The notes under the pieces: generated by a model | The model's input: only the letters and a program-made list of their open reading frames with translations | What the model was told of the DNA's origin: nothing | Databases searched by the model: none | Assembly: GCF_017316025.1 (NCBI RefSeq) | Contig: NZ_JAFLVT010000008.1 | Coordinates: 496,001 to 560,000, forward strand | Reading direction: 5' to 3' | Source: Candidatus Enterococcus myersii | Lineage (GTDB): Bacteria > Bacillota > Bacilli > Lactobacillales > Enterococcaceae | DNA: 64,000 nucleotides | Position numbers and translations under genes: made by a program | In this document: piece by piece, positions 19,543 through 27,741 of the stretch | Layout: each line of letters starts with the position of its first letter | How positions within the stretch are numbered: the stretch's first letter is position 1

Positions 19543-19899
19543 ATGGGTGGCTTACCAACGATTATCATGTTCGTTGTTTTATTAGGGGCAATGTGGTTTA
19601 TGTCACGTTCAACGAAAAAACAACAACAAGAACGTCAAAATACGTTGAATGCAATGAAACCAGGCGATGAAGTTGTAACAATCGGCGGCTTGCATGGTGT
19701 TTTGTCTGAAGTTGACGAAACGAATAAAACCGTAACAATCGATTGCGAAGGTGTGTTTCTTGTTTTTGATAAACAAGCAATCAAATCAATTACTCCTGGT
19801 AAATCTGTCGTAGTTGACGATACGGTGACAGAAGTTAAAACAGAAGACTTAATTTCTGATTCAACAGATTCAACTGACGAAAATAGCGATAAAGAATAA
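19543..19899 (+). CDS. yajC: Preprotein translocase accessory subunit YajC
   Basis: A 118-residue single-pass membrane protein. An N-terminal hydrophobic helix (LPTIIMFVVLLGAMWFMS) is followed by a basic, Gln-rich stretch. The conserved core MKPGDEVVTIGGLHGVL comes next, and then an acidic Ser/Asp-rich tail. It associates with SecDF in the membrane. ATG 19543 is preceded by GAGGTG at 6 bases; an in-frame GTG at 19534 overlaps that ribosome site and is rejected. It lies directly behind tgt, as in many Firmicutes. Confidence 0.9.
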   Translation: MGGLPTIIMFVVLLGAMWFMSRSTKKQQQERQNTLNAMKPGDEVVTIGGLHGVLSEVDETNKTVTIDCEGVFLVFDKQAIKSITPGKSVVVDDTVTEVKTEDLISDSTDSTDENSDKE

Positions 19900-19926
19900 T
19901 CCTGCTTTTGCGGGATTTTTCTTTTA
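19897..19926 (+). terminator. Short terminator after yajC
   Basis: AATCCTGC-TTT-TGCGGGATT followed by TTTCTTTT; it begins inside the yajC stop codon. Confidence 0.7.
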
Positions 19927-19958
19927 TCCTTTAGTGTTAGTCAGCTAATAGAAAAATA

Positions 19959-19968
19959 CCCGATACAT
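19959..19968. promoter_or_regulatory. CCCGATACAT motif upstream of the RpiR gene
   Basis: Differs by one base from the CGGATACAT pair found before malX and lies 47 bases ahead of the regulator's start, so autoregulation is plausible. Confidence 0.35.
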
Positions 19969-20014
19969 AAAAAAGATGGAGTTTGCACGACCTTTTTAAT
20001 ACAAGGAGAAAAAA

Positions 20015-20785
20015 ATGCAAAGCTTAATTAATAAACTGCAAAAAAGACGGGATCAGCTAAGTGAATTGGAACGCCAAGTTTTTGATTATATTTTACGTAA
20101 TCCGCAAAAAATTGGGCAGATGACCGCCGATGAAGTCGCTGGGGAGCTGTTCATTTCAACGGCGACAGTATCGCGTACGGCAAAACATCTGGGATTTCGC
20201 GGCTTTCAAGAATTAAAATACGCGATTGCGCAATATGACGATGTGGAAAAAGCAGAACAGCACGATTTACGAATTGATCACGACATAAAAACCATTATGA
20301 CCTCAATTGAAAAACAATTGCATCAAACATTTCGTCTGTTGCAAAAAGAGCCGTTAGATGAAGTAGTGACAAAGTTGTTTCATGCTGAAAAAATTGAAAT
20401 ATTTGGTGTTGGAGGCAGTTTGCCAAATTGTATTGAAGCTGCACGCAAATTAACCTTCTTAGGTAAAAATGCCTCTGCCAGAATTGATTGGGATGAACTT
20501 CAAGCGGTTTCTAAATCTTTAACAAAAAAAGATGCCGCAATTATTGTCTCCAATAGCGGCGAGACAATTCATTTAATGGAATACGCCCGTAACCTGATGG
20601 CAAATAAAGTTCCAATCATTGCTATCGTGGGAACAAAGAATTCAACCTTGGCTAAACTAGCGGACTATCCCTTACAAGTTATGGTAGAAATGGTTTATTT
20701 TGATCAAGTTGATTTAAGCTCGCGGGTGTCTTTAACAGCTGTTACAGATATTTTAATGATGAAACTAGCAGAAAAAATGGGATAA
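20015..20785 (+). CDS. MurR/RpiR-family transcriptional regulator of the mal genes
   Basis: A 256-residue regulator. An N-terminal helix-turn-helix of the RpiR type (residues 1-77, MTADEVAGELFISTATVSRT) is followed by a SIS sugar-phosphate-binding domain (about 120-250), with IFGVGGSLPNCIEAARKL and ISNSGET-like VSNSGETIHLM. SIS regulators sense phosphosugars. It precedes malX-malY on the same strand but has its own terminator, so it is a separate transcript. Shared CGGATACAT-like motifs before this gene and before malX suggest it controls both. AAGGAG lies 7 bases before the ATG. Confidence 0.87.
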   Translation: MQSLINKLQKRRDQLSELERQVFDYILRNPQKIGQMTADEVAGELFISTATVSRTAKHLGFRGFQELKYAIAQYDDVEKAEQHDLRIDHDIKTIMTSIEKQLHQTFRLLQKEPLDEVVTKLFHAEKIEIFGVGGSLPNCIEAARKLTFLGKNASARIDWDELQAVSKSLTKKDAAIIVSNSGETIHLMEYARNLMANKVPIIAIVGTKNSTLAKLADYPLQVMVEMVYFDQVDLSSRVSLTAVTDILMMKLAEKMG

Positions 20786-20799
20786 AAATGGCAATAGCG

Positions 20800-20847
20800 A
20801 TAATGAAAGAGCATACAAAATCTTGTATGCTCTTTCATTATCTTTCG
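20800..20847 (+). terminator. Very strong terminator after the RpiR gene
   Basis: A 19-bp perfect stem, ATAATGAAAGAGCATACAA with its complement, a 4-nt loop, then CTTTC. Confidence 0.9.
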
Positions 20848-20900
20848 CAAATATTGCATTTTTGTTTTAACTGGCTAAAATAAGACAAGTAATAAGAAAG

Positions 20901-21007
20901 CGGATACATAACATTTTTCTTGTTGCAGGTGATGTGTAATAAAATAAAAAAATATTATGCACTACCAAAAATTAAAAATTATCACTGAAACTTATCTAAT
21001 GTATCCG
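20901..21007. promoter_or_regulatory. Paired inverted motifs CGGATACAT / ATGTATCCG before malX
   Basis: CGGATACAT at 20901-20909 and its exact reverse complement at 20999-21007, 107 bases end to end, both upstream of malX. A near-identical motif precedes the RpiR gene. They are candidate operators that could be bridged by a dimer of dimers. The function is inferred. Confidence 0.45.
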
Positions 21008-21082
21008 AAATAATTTACAGCACTCATTTAATTAGCATAAGAACAGATGATAATAAAAATAACAAGTGTGGAGGACACAAGA

Positions 21083-22639
21083 ATGAAGAAAAAAGCTGGG
21101 TTTTGGGAATTTTTTCAAGGATTAGGAAAAACGTTTATGCTTCCAGTAGCATTGCTGGCGTTTATGGGGATTTTACTAGGGATTGGGAGTTCATTTTCTA
21201 GTGAGTCAACAATCCAAGCCTTACCATTTTTAGGAAATGATATTTTACAAGTTATCTTCCGTTTTATGTCAGCGATTGGTGGTTTTGCATTTACTTATTT
21301 ACCAGTTATGTTTGCCATGGCAATTCCTTTAGGTTTAGTTCGTAAAGAAAAAGGGGTAGCAGCCTTTTCTGGTTTTGTCGGCTACGTTGTAATGAATTTA
21401 GCCATCAATTTTTACTTAACTGAAACAAACAACTTAGCTGCTGCTGAAAGTTTACGAGAAGCAGGCCAAGGAATGGTCTTTGGTATTCAGACAATAGAAA
21501 TGGGTGTACTAGGGGGTATTATTGCCGGAGTAATCGTCTATCATCTGCATAATCGTTTTTATCAAACACAGCTGCCAGATAGTTTTGCTTTCTTTTCAGG
21601 CGCTCGTTTTGTCCCAATTATCACATCACTTGTAATGGCGTTGGTAGGGACAGCGATTCCGATGATTTGGCCAGTATTTGCTTTACTTATTACTGGTATT
21701 GGCACTTTAATTCAAAAAGCTGGTCCATTTGGTCCATTTTTATTTGGTTCAGGCGAACGTTTATTACTCCCATTTGGCCTGCATCATATTCTAGTATCTA
21801 TGATTCGTTTCACAGAAGCTGGGGGTCATGCAGTAATTGATGGTAAAGAAGTTTTTGGTGCATTAAATATTTTTTATGCATAATTGCAAAATAATTTACC
21901 AATCAGCTCTGCTGCTACTGCCTTTTTATCACAAGGTAAAATGCCTACATTTATGTTTGGTCTACCAGCAGCCGCACTGGCAATGTATCAAACTGCCAAA
22001 CCAGAAAATCGTCATAAAATTAAAGGTCTATTAATTTCCGGCGTAATTGCAACTTTTGTCACAGGAATCACAGAACCGATTGAATTTCTATTTTTGTTTA
22101 TTAGCCCATTACTATGGATTTTCCATGTTATTATGACTGGCGCTGGTTTTATGATTATGAGCTTATTAGGAGTTACGATTGGCAACACAGATGGTGGGGT
22201 ATTAGACTTCTTAATCTTTGGTGTAATGCAAGGTAATTATACGAAATGGTGGATGGTATTAATCGTGGGTGCTTTTTGGTTTGCGATTTACTACTTCGTC
22301 TTTAAAACCGTTATCTTACGAAAAGACTTGAAAACACCAGGTCGTGAGGCAGTAGTAGATGAAACAGAATACACTGATACTGAGACAAACTACGCTAAAA
22401 AAGGTGGCTATGATGCGACGGGCATTTTAAATGCTTTAGGTGGCGCAGAAAATATTGAATCATTGGACAATTGTATTACACGTCTTCGTTTAGTTTTACA
22501 AGATGGCAAAAAAGTTCAAGATGATGAATTGAAAAAATTAGGGGCTTTAGGCGTCGTGCATTTGGATGATACCAATGTTCAAGTCATTATCGGTACTAAA
22601 GTTACAACAGTGCGCAATGCACTAGACAATTTGATTTAA
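21083..22639 (+). pseudogene. malX: malX-like PTS EIICB (maltose/glucose type), interrupted by an in-frame TAA
   Basis: The frame from ATG 21083 (GGAGG upstream) reads as a MalX-type PTS permease. It breaks at TAA 21881-21883 (...ALNIFYA, stop) and continues in the same frame (LQNNLPISSAATAFLS...) to 22639. Both halves match one protein of about 518 residues. The first 266 codons give the N-terminal EIIC membrane segments. The second part completes EIIC (ITEPIEFLFLF) and adds EIIB with phosphorylation Cys in LDNCITRLRL. No ribosome site precedes the second half, so the transporter is probably inactive. A CAA (Gln) to TAA change explains it. It could also be a strain-specific mutation or sequencing error. 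Confidence 0.85.
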
Positions 22640-22656
22640 GAAAAGAGGCAAAGACG

Positions 22657-23817
22657 ATGGATTTTGACACAGTCGTCAATCGTAAAGGTACATTTTGTAC
22701 CCAATGGGATTATGTTCAAGATCGTTTTGGCGTAGCGGACTTGCTACCCTTTACGATTTCAGATACCGATTTTGCTTTACCTGATGAAGTAATGACAGCT
22801 TTAAAAGACCGGTTGCAACATCCAGTTTTTGGTTATACCCGCTGGAATCACGAAACATTTAAACAAAGTATTTTACATTGGTATGAAAAAAGGTTCACGA
22901 GTTATCTTACGCCAGAAGATATCGTTTATAGTCCGACAGTCATGTATAGCATTTCAAAATTATTGCAAATCGTCTCTAAAAAAGGAGAAGGTGTTATCGT
23001 TCAAACACCGGCCTATGATGCGTTTTATAAAACAATTGCTGGCAATGAGCGTAAAATTATTCCCAATCCCTTATGTTATGAAGAAGGTCAGTATGAAATT
23101 GATTGGCAAGATTTAGAACTAAAATTAGCAAGTCAAGAGAATACGGTGCTGTTATTATGTTCTCCTCACAATCCTACTGGACGCGTGTGGCAAAAAGAAG
23201 AATTGGCTAAAATTGTCAGCTTGTGTTGGCAATACGATGTCTTTTTGATCAGTGATGAAATTCATATGGATATCCATCGTAAGGGGCAAAAGCACCACCC
23301 GATTATAGATTTCATGGATAAAAATGTTGCGCTAGTAACATCGGGGTCTAAAACTTTCAATTTTCCGGGGTTAATTTTTTCATACGCCATTTTACCAGAT
23401 GAAAGAATACGCGAGCAGTTTCAACTGGCTTTGAAAAATCAAGATGGTCTGTCTTCAGCTAGCAATCTTGGCATGTTGGCTACTATGACTGCGTATTATG
23501 AATGTAGTTACTGGGTGGATGAATTAAATGAATACTTAGACGCCAATTTTGCATTTGTTAAAAAATATCTGGCAGCAAATTTGCCGCAAATAAAAATCGT
23601 TGATTCAACAGCAACGTATTTGATGTGGTTAGATATCACAAAACTTAATTTACCAATGGAAGTTGTCCAACGACGCTTAATAGAAATCGGGCAAGTTGCA
23701 ATTATGGATGGCAGTGTTTACGGCGATGAGGGGAGTAATTTCTTGCGTCTAAATATCGGGTGTTCAAAAAGCAAGTTAGAACTGGGCTTAGAAAAAATGG
23801 TAAAAAGTTTCACTTAA
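22657..23817 (+). CDS. malY: MalY/PatB-type aminotransferase (cystathionine beta-lyase activity)
   Basis: A 386-residue PLP enzyme of aminotransferase class I/II, PatB/MalY subfamily. It has the N-terminal RKGTFCTQWDYV and SDTDFALP regions, the LLCSPHNPTGRVW substrate loop, the ISDEIHMDI motif, and the PLP lysine in SGSKTFNFPG (Lys232). MalY-type proteins cleave cystathionine or cysteine, and in E. coli also modulate the maltose regulator MalT, which is absent here. It begins 17 bases after the malX stop, so it was presumably co-transcribed with malX. The nonsense codon in malX may reduce its expression through polarity. Confidence 0.87.
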   Translation: MDFDTVVNRKGTFCTQWDYVQDRFGVADLLPFTISDTDFALPDEVMTALKDRLQHPVFGYTRWNHETFKQSILHWYEKRFTSYLTPEDIVYSPTVMYSISKLLQIVSKKGEGVIVQTPAYDAFYKTIAGNERKIIPNPLCYEEGQYEIDWQDLELKLASQENTVLLLCSPHNPTGRVWQKEELAKIVSLCWQYDVFLISDEIHMDIHRKGQKHHPIIDFMDKNVALVTSGSKTFNFPGLIFSYAILPDERIREQFQLALKNQDGLSSASNLGMLATMTAYYECSYWVDELNEYLDANFAFVKKYLAANLPQIKIVDSTATYLMWLDITKLNLPMEVVQRRLIEIGQVAIMDGSVYGDEGSNFLRLNIGCSKSKLELGLEKMVKSFT

Positions 23818-23942
23818 AAATAAATTGTGGCATTTTGCACGAGCTTTTAAATGGTATTAAAAAGTCTAAATGAAAATAAAATACTTAAGTTATAATTAAT
23901 CTATTTTCATTTTATCTAACGAAATAAAAAAATATTTTATGA

Positions 23943-23986
23943 GCAGTTACAATAGATGAAAATCTTGTAACTGCTTTCTTTGTTTT
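23943..23986 (+). terminator. Terminator after malY
   Basis: GCAGTTACAA and TTGTAACTGC form a 10-bp stem followed by TTTCTTTGTTTTT. A second weaker inverted repeat (AAATGAAAATA...TATTTTCATTT) lies between it and malY. Confidence 0.75.
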
Positions 23987-24043
23987 TAAATCAATGTTTG
24001 TCAAAACGTGATTGGAACAGTAAAAACAGCGTTATAACAAAAA

Positions 24044-24061
24044 CTGTGAAAAAAATCACAA
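24044..24061. promoter_or_regulatory. Rex-like site 1 upstream of the adhE promoter
   Basis: CTGTGAAAAAAATCACAA matches the Rex consensus TTGTGAAATTTTTCACAA in both half sites apart from the first base. It ends 6 bases before the -35. Rex represses fermentation genes when NADH/NAD+ is low. Confidence 0.7.
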
Positions 24062-24067
24062 AAAGTA

Positions 24068-24096
24068 TTTACAACGAAAAAAATATAGTGTATAGT
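24068..24096 (+). promoter_or_regulatory. adhE promoter
   Basis: TTTACA, 17 bases, TATAGT; transcription would start near 24103, about 49 bases before the gene. Confidence 0.7.
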
Positions 24097-24101
24097 TCTG
24101 T

Positions 24102-24119
24102 ATGTGAAATGATTAACAA
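24102..24119. promoter_or_regulatory. Rex-like site 2 at the adhE transcription start
   Basis: ATGTGAAATGATTAACAA keeps TGTGAAAT and ACAA of the Rex consensus and sits just past the -10. With site 1 it flanks the promoter. Confidence 0.5.
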
Positions 24120-24151
24120 AGAAAATTTAACCAACTTTTAGGAGGAACACA

Positions 24152-26758
24152 ATGGCTAAGACATTGGAAAAAGAAGTTAAAGTAATTGATACAGATGCAG
24201 TAATCGATGATTTGGCAGCAAAAGCAAATGCGGCTGCTAAACAAATGGAAAACTTTACACAAGAACAAGTAGATAAAATCGTTCATGAAATGGCAATGGC
24301 TGCTTTAGACAAACATATGCCTTTGGCAAAAATGGCAGTTGAAGAAACTGGTCGTGGGATTGTTGAAGATAAAGCAATCAAAAATATGTACGCATCAGAA
24401 TATATCTGGAATTCAATTAAACACGATAAAACAGTCGGCATTATTGGCGAAGACAAGCAAAAAGGTTTAATCGAAGTTGCAGGACCAGTTGGCGTGGTTG
24501 CAGCAGTTGTACCAACAACTAACCCAACTTCAACAACAATTTTTAAAGCGATGATCTCATTGAAAACTGCAAATGCAGTTATCTTCTCTTTCCACCCATC
24601 TGCACAAGAATGTTCAAAAGAAGCAGCTCGTATCGTGCGTGACGCAGCAATTGCAGCAGGTGCTCCTGAAAACTGTATCCAATGGATTGAAAAAGAACAT
24701 TCTTCAATCGAAGCAACACAAAAATTAATGAATCATCCAGGCGTTGCCATTGTATTAGCAACTGGTGGTCCTGGTATGGTTAAATCAGCTTATTCAACTG
24801 GTAAACCAGCTCTAGGTGTAGGTGCAGGTAACGTACCAGCTTACATCGAAAAAACAGCTAAAATCAAACGGGCAGTAAATGACGTTATCGTTTCAAAAAC
24901 ATTTGATAACGGTATGATCTGTGCTTCTGAACAAGGTGTGATTGTCGATAAAGAAATCTACGCTGCTGTTAAAGCTGAATTTGAAGCACATCAATGTTAT
25001 GTTGTGAAAAAATCAGAATTGAAAAAATTAGAAGATGCTGTAATGAACGAAGGTAAATATGCTGTTAACCCAGCAATCGTTGGTCATCCAGCAGTTGAAA
25101 TTGCAAAATTAGCCGGTATCAAAGTTCCTGAAGGGACAAAAATGCTAATCGCAGAACTTGACGGTGTGGGTGCGGATTATCCATTATCTCGCGAAAAATT
25201 ATCACCAGTTTTAGCTATGATGAAAGCTGAAAGCACAGAACACGGTTTTGACTTAGCGCAAGGTATGTTGGAATTAGGCGGTCTTGGCCATACAGCAGTT
25301 ATCCACTCTGAAAACGAAGACTTGCAATTACAATATGGCTTGAAAATGAAAGCTTGCCGGATCTTAGTAAACTCTCCATCTGCTGAAGGTGGTATCGGGA
25401 ATATCTACAACGAAATGATTCCATCATTAACATTAGGTTGTGGCTCTTACGGTCGTAACTCTGTATCTAAGAACGTATCTGCGATCAACTTAATCAACGT
25501 TAAAACTATCGCGAAACGGAGAAATAACATGCAGTGGTTCAAATTACCTTCAAAAATTTACTTTGAAAAGAACTCTTTATTGTACTTGGAAAAAATGGAA
25601 AATGTTGAACGTGTCATGATCGTTTGTGACCCAGGTATGGTGCAATTTGGTTACGCAGATACAGTTCGTGAAGTTTTAGCTCGTCGTAAAAACGATGTGA
25701 AAATTGAAATCTTCTCAGATGTTGAACCTAACCCTTCAACAAACACTGTTTACAAAGGTCTTGAAGTATTCAACGCTTTCCAACCTGACACAGTAATTGC
25801 TCTTGGTGGTGGTTCTGCAATGGATGCGGCAAAAGGTATGTGGATGTTCTTTGAACACCCAGACACTTCATTCTTTGGCGCGAAACAAAAATTCTTAGAT
25901 ATCCGCAAACGGACTTACAAAATTGGCAAACCTGAAAAAACACAATTTGTATGTATCCCAACTACTTCAGGTACTGGTTCAGAAGTAACACCATTTGCAG
26001 TTATCACAGATAGCGAAACCCATGTAAAATACCCGTTAGCTGACTACGCATTGACTCCAGATGTTGCCATCGTGGATCCTCAGTTTGTAATGTCAGTACC
26101 AGCAGGTGTAACTGCCGATACAGGTATGGACGTATTAACTCACGCAATTGAATCATATGTTTCTGTTATGGCATCTGATTACACACGTGGTTTAAGTTTA
26201 CAAGCAATTAAAATTGTCTTTGACTATTTAGAAAAATCAGTGAAAACACCGGATATGGAATCTCGTGAAAAAATGCATAACGCTTCAACAATGGCTGGTA
26301 TGGCATTTGCGAATGCATTCTTGGGTATTTGTCACTCAATTGCACATAAAATTGGTGGCGAATACGGTATTCCTCACGGACGCACAAATGCGATTTTATT
26401 ACCGCACATCATCCGTTACAATGCCAAAGACCCACAAAAACATGCGATGTTCCCTAAATATGACTACTTCCGTGCTGATACAGACTATGCGGATATTGCG
26501 AAATTCTTAGGCCTTAAAGGTGAAACAACTGAAGAATTAGTTGAAGCATTAGCAACAGCAGTTTACGAATTAGGTAAAAAAGTCGGCATCGACATGAGCT
26601 TGAAAGCACAAGGTGTAACGCAACAAACATTGGATACAACTGTTGATCGTATGGCAGAACTTGCTTATGAAGACCAATGTACAACAGCAAATCCAAAAGA
26701 ACCTTTAATCTCTGAATTAAAAGGTATCATTATTGAAGCGTACAACGAAAAAGCTTAA
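24152..26758 (+). CDS. adhE: Bifunctional acetaldehyde-CoA/alcohol dehydrogenase AdhE
   Basis: An 868-residue fusion enzyme turning acetyl-CoA into ethanol with two NADH. Residues 1-~440 form the CoA-acylating aldehyde dehydrogenase, with thioester Cys257 in NGMICASEQG and an NAD site around TGGPGMVKSAYSTG. Residues ~450-868 form an iron-type alcohol dehydrogenase with GGGSAMDAAKG, DVLTHAIESYVS and HSIAHKIGGEYGIPHG supplying metal ligands. It should assemble into spirosomes like other AdhE proteins. An optimal AGGAGG precedes ATG 24152. The gene stands alone between a promoter flanked by Rex-like sites and a GC-rich terminator, so expression should follow the NADH/NAD+ ratio. Codon choice is the highly-expressed type. 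Confidence 0.96.
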   Translation: MAKTLEKEVKVIDTDAVIDDLAAKANAAAKQMENFTQEQVDKIVHEMAMAALDKHMPLAKMAVEETGRGIVEDKAIKNMYASEYIWNSIKHDKTVGIIGEDKQKGLIEVAGPVGVVAAVVPTTNPTSTTIFKAMISLKTANAVIFSFHPSAQECSKEAARIVRDAAIAAGAPENCIQWIEKEHSSIEATQKLMNHPGVAIVLATGGPGMVKSAYSTGKPALGVGAGNVPAYIEKTAKIKRAVNDVIVSKTFDNGMICASEQGVIVDKEIYAAVKAEFEAHQCYVVKKSELKKLEDAVMNEGKYAVNPAIVGHPAVEIAKLAGIKVPEGTKMLIAELDGVGADYPLSREKLSPVLAMMKAESTEHGFDLAQGMLELGGLGHTAVIHSENEDLQLQYGLKMKACRILVNSPSAEGGIGNIYNEMIPSLTLGCGSYGRNSVSKNVSAINLINVKTIAKRRNNMQWFKLPSKIYFEKNSLLYLEKMENVERVMIVCDPGMVQFGYADTVREVLARRKNDVKIEIFSDVEPNPSTNTVYKGLEVFNAFQPDTVIALGGGSAMDAAKGMWMFFEHPDTSFFGAKQKFLDIRKRTYKIGKPEKTQFVCIPTTSGTGSEVTPFAVITDSETHVKYPLADYALTPDVAIVDPQFVMSVPAGVTADTGMDVLTHAIESYVSVMASDYTRGLSLQAIKIVFDYLEKSVKTPDMESREKMHNASTMAGMAFANAFLGICHSIAHKIGGEYGIPHGRTNAILLPHIIRYNAKDPQKHAMFPKYDYFRADTDYADIAKFLGLKGETTEELVEALATAVYELGKKVGIDMSLKAQGVTQQTLDTTVDRMAELAYEDQCTTANPKEPLISELKGIIIEAYNEKA

Positions 26759-26804
26759 TTTTATAGCTGACGTTTAAGACGATATTTGATATTTTTGATT
26801 AACA

Positions 26805-26841
26805 AAAACCGCCCGGCTTCTTAGCAGCTGGGCGGTTTTTT
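26805..26841 (+). terminator. GC-rich terminator after adhE
   Basis: AAAACCGCCCGGCT and AGCTGGGCGGTTTT with one G-U pair, then TTTT. Confidence 0.92.
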
Positions 26842-26892
26842 ACTAGAAAAGATTAAAATCTTTGCCTAGATAAATTCATTTACAGAAGATTT

Positions 26893-27125
26893 TTCATGTC
26901 TAACTTTTTGCGACATTAAGCCAAAATTCCAAGAAATTTGAAAAGCAATTTATTGCAATTTCGTCCTAATGCTTGGAAGCAAAACGAGTTCAAAAAGCTT
27001 TTCCAGTTGTCTAGCTTTCTGAATCCCCCCTTCGGCCAAAAGCCAAAATTAGCAAAAATGAAACAGCCATTTTAGCAAATTGTGGTCTTATGGCTCAGGG
27101 CAGAGCGATTCCTTCAGCTTTTCTC
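26893..27125. repeat. Intergenic repeat: type A copy followed by type B copy
   Basis: 26911-27021 is a diverged copy of the 124-bp unit in the array at 6.9 kb (ACATTAAGCCAAAATTCCAAG, TTATTGCAATTTCGTCCTAATG, TTCAAAAAGCTTTTCC). 27036-27125 is a second, related unit (GGCCAAAAGCCAAAATTAGC ... GGTCTTATGGCTCAGGG ... TTCCTTCAGCTTTTC). The same pair in opposite order occurs at 42.2 kb. Confidence 0.7.
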
Positions 27126-27197
27126 ATACTCCTTGACTTTTTGGGCACATAATTTGATACTTGGCTATAAAGAAATAAGGGGAAAGGAAGTGAAAAA

Positions 27198-27665
27198 ATG
27201 TTAGCAGAAGCAATTGCGCAATTAAAAACGTCTCAAGCATTATTGAAGAAATTTGTCGCAGGAATTGAAAATCCTACTGATGACGCAACATTAATCCAAT
27301 TACGTAATGACTTAGTCGATTACGGCGAAAGTTTATCTGTCGTAACATATTTTTTTAAAGATCAAGCAGAAAACGAGCTTAAAAATTATGAATTGCGAAA
27401 TATTTTGCAGCAGCAATATACCTTATTACAAGCTATTATTGGTGAGTTACAGTCAACAGAAGGGCAAGCAGAAGCAAAAGCAAAATTTGATTTGACACCA
27501 GGGGCAATCCGGCGATTGACAGAAAGTTTAAAAGGTATCACAGAACTCAACCGGACTTTGCAAAAAGAACCTAATCTGGTAGTTGATTTAGCTAAAGTGC
27601 CAGTTACAAAAGAAAGTGCGGCACCAGAAAAAAATGGTTTTTTTAAACGACTTTTTAAAAAATGA
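27198..27665 (+). CDS. Hypothetical helical protein, 155 aa
   Basis: I do not recognise this family. The 155-residue product is almost entirely helix-forming and soluble, with heptad-like stretches (AEAIAQLKTSQALLKKFV; LKNYELRNILQQQYTLLQAI). It ends with a basic tail (NGFFKRLFKK) after a Ser/Ala/Pro linker; the tail could contact membrane or nucleic acid. GGAAGTG lies close to ATG 27198. It has its own terminator and stands alone between adhE and the convergent mevalonate operon. The intergenic repeat ends about 70 bases upstream. Confidence 0.7.
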   Translation: MLAEAIAQLKTSQALLKKFVAGIENPTDDATLIQLRNDLVDYGESLSVVTYFFKDQAENELKNYELRNILQQQYTLLQAIIGELQSTEGQAEAKAKFDLTPGAIRRLTESLKGITELNRTLQKEPNLVVDLAKVPVTKESAAPEKNGFFKRLFKK

Positions 27666-27669
27666 TCAA

Positions 27670-27716
27670 TAAAAAATAACGTCCTTTTCAAATTTTGAAA
27701 AAAGACGTTATTTTTT
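27670..27716. terminator. Bidirectional terminator between the helical protein and the mevalonate operon
   Basis: AAAAAATAACGTC and GACGTTATTTTTT with an inner TTTTCAAATTTTGAAAA pairing. Confidence 0.85.
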
Positions 27717-27741
27717 GTTTCATCTAAGTGATAACTGAAGT

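Noticed and set aside
21881-21883. Programmed read-through or recoding of the malX stop codon
   Set aside because: TAA followed by TTG is not a known recoding context, and no downstream stimulatory hairpin is evident; simple nonsense mutation is more likely.
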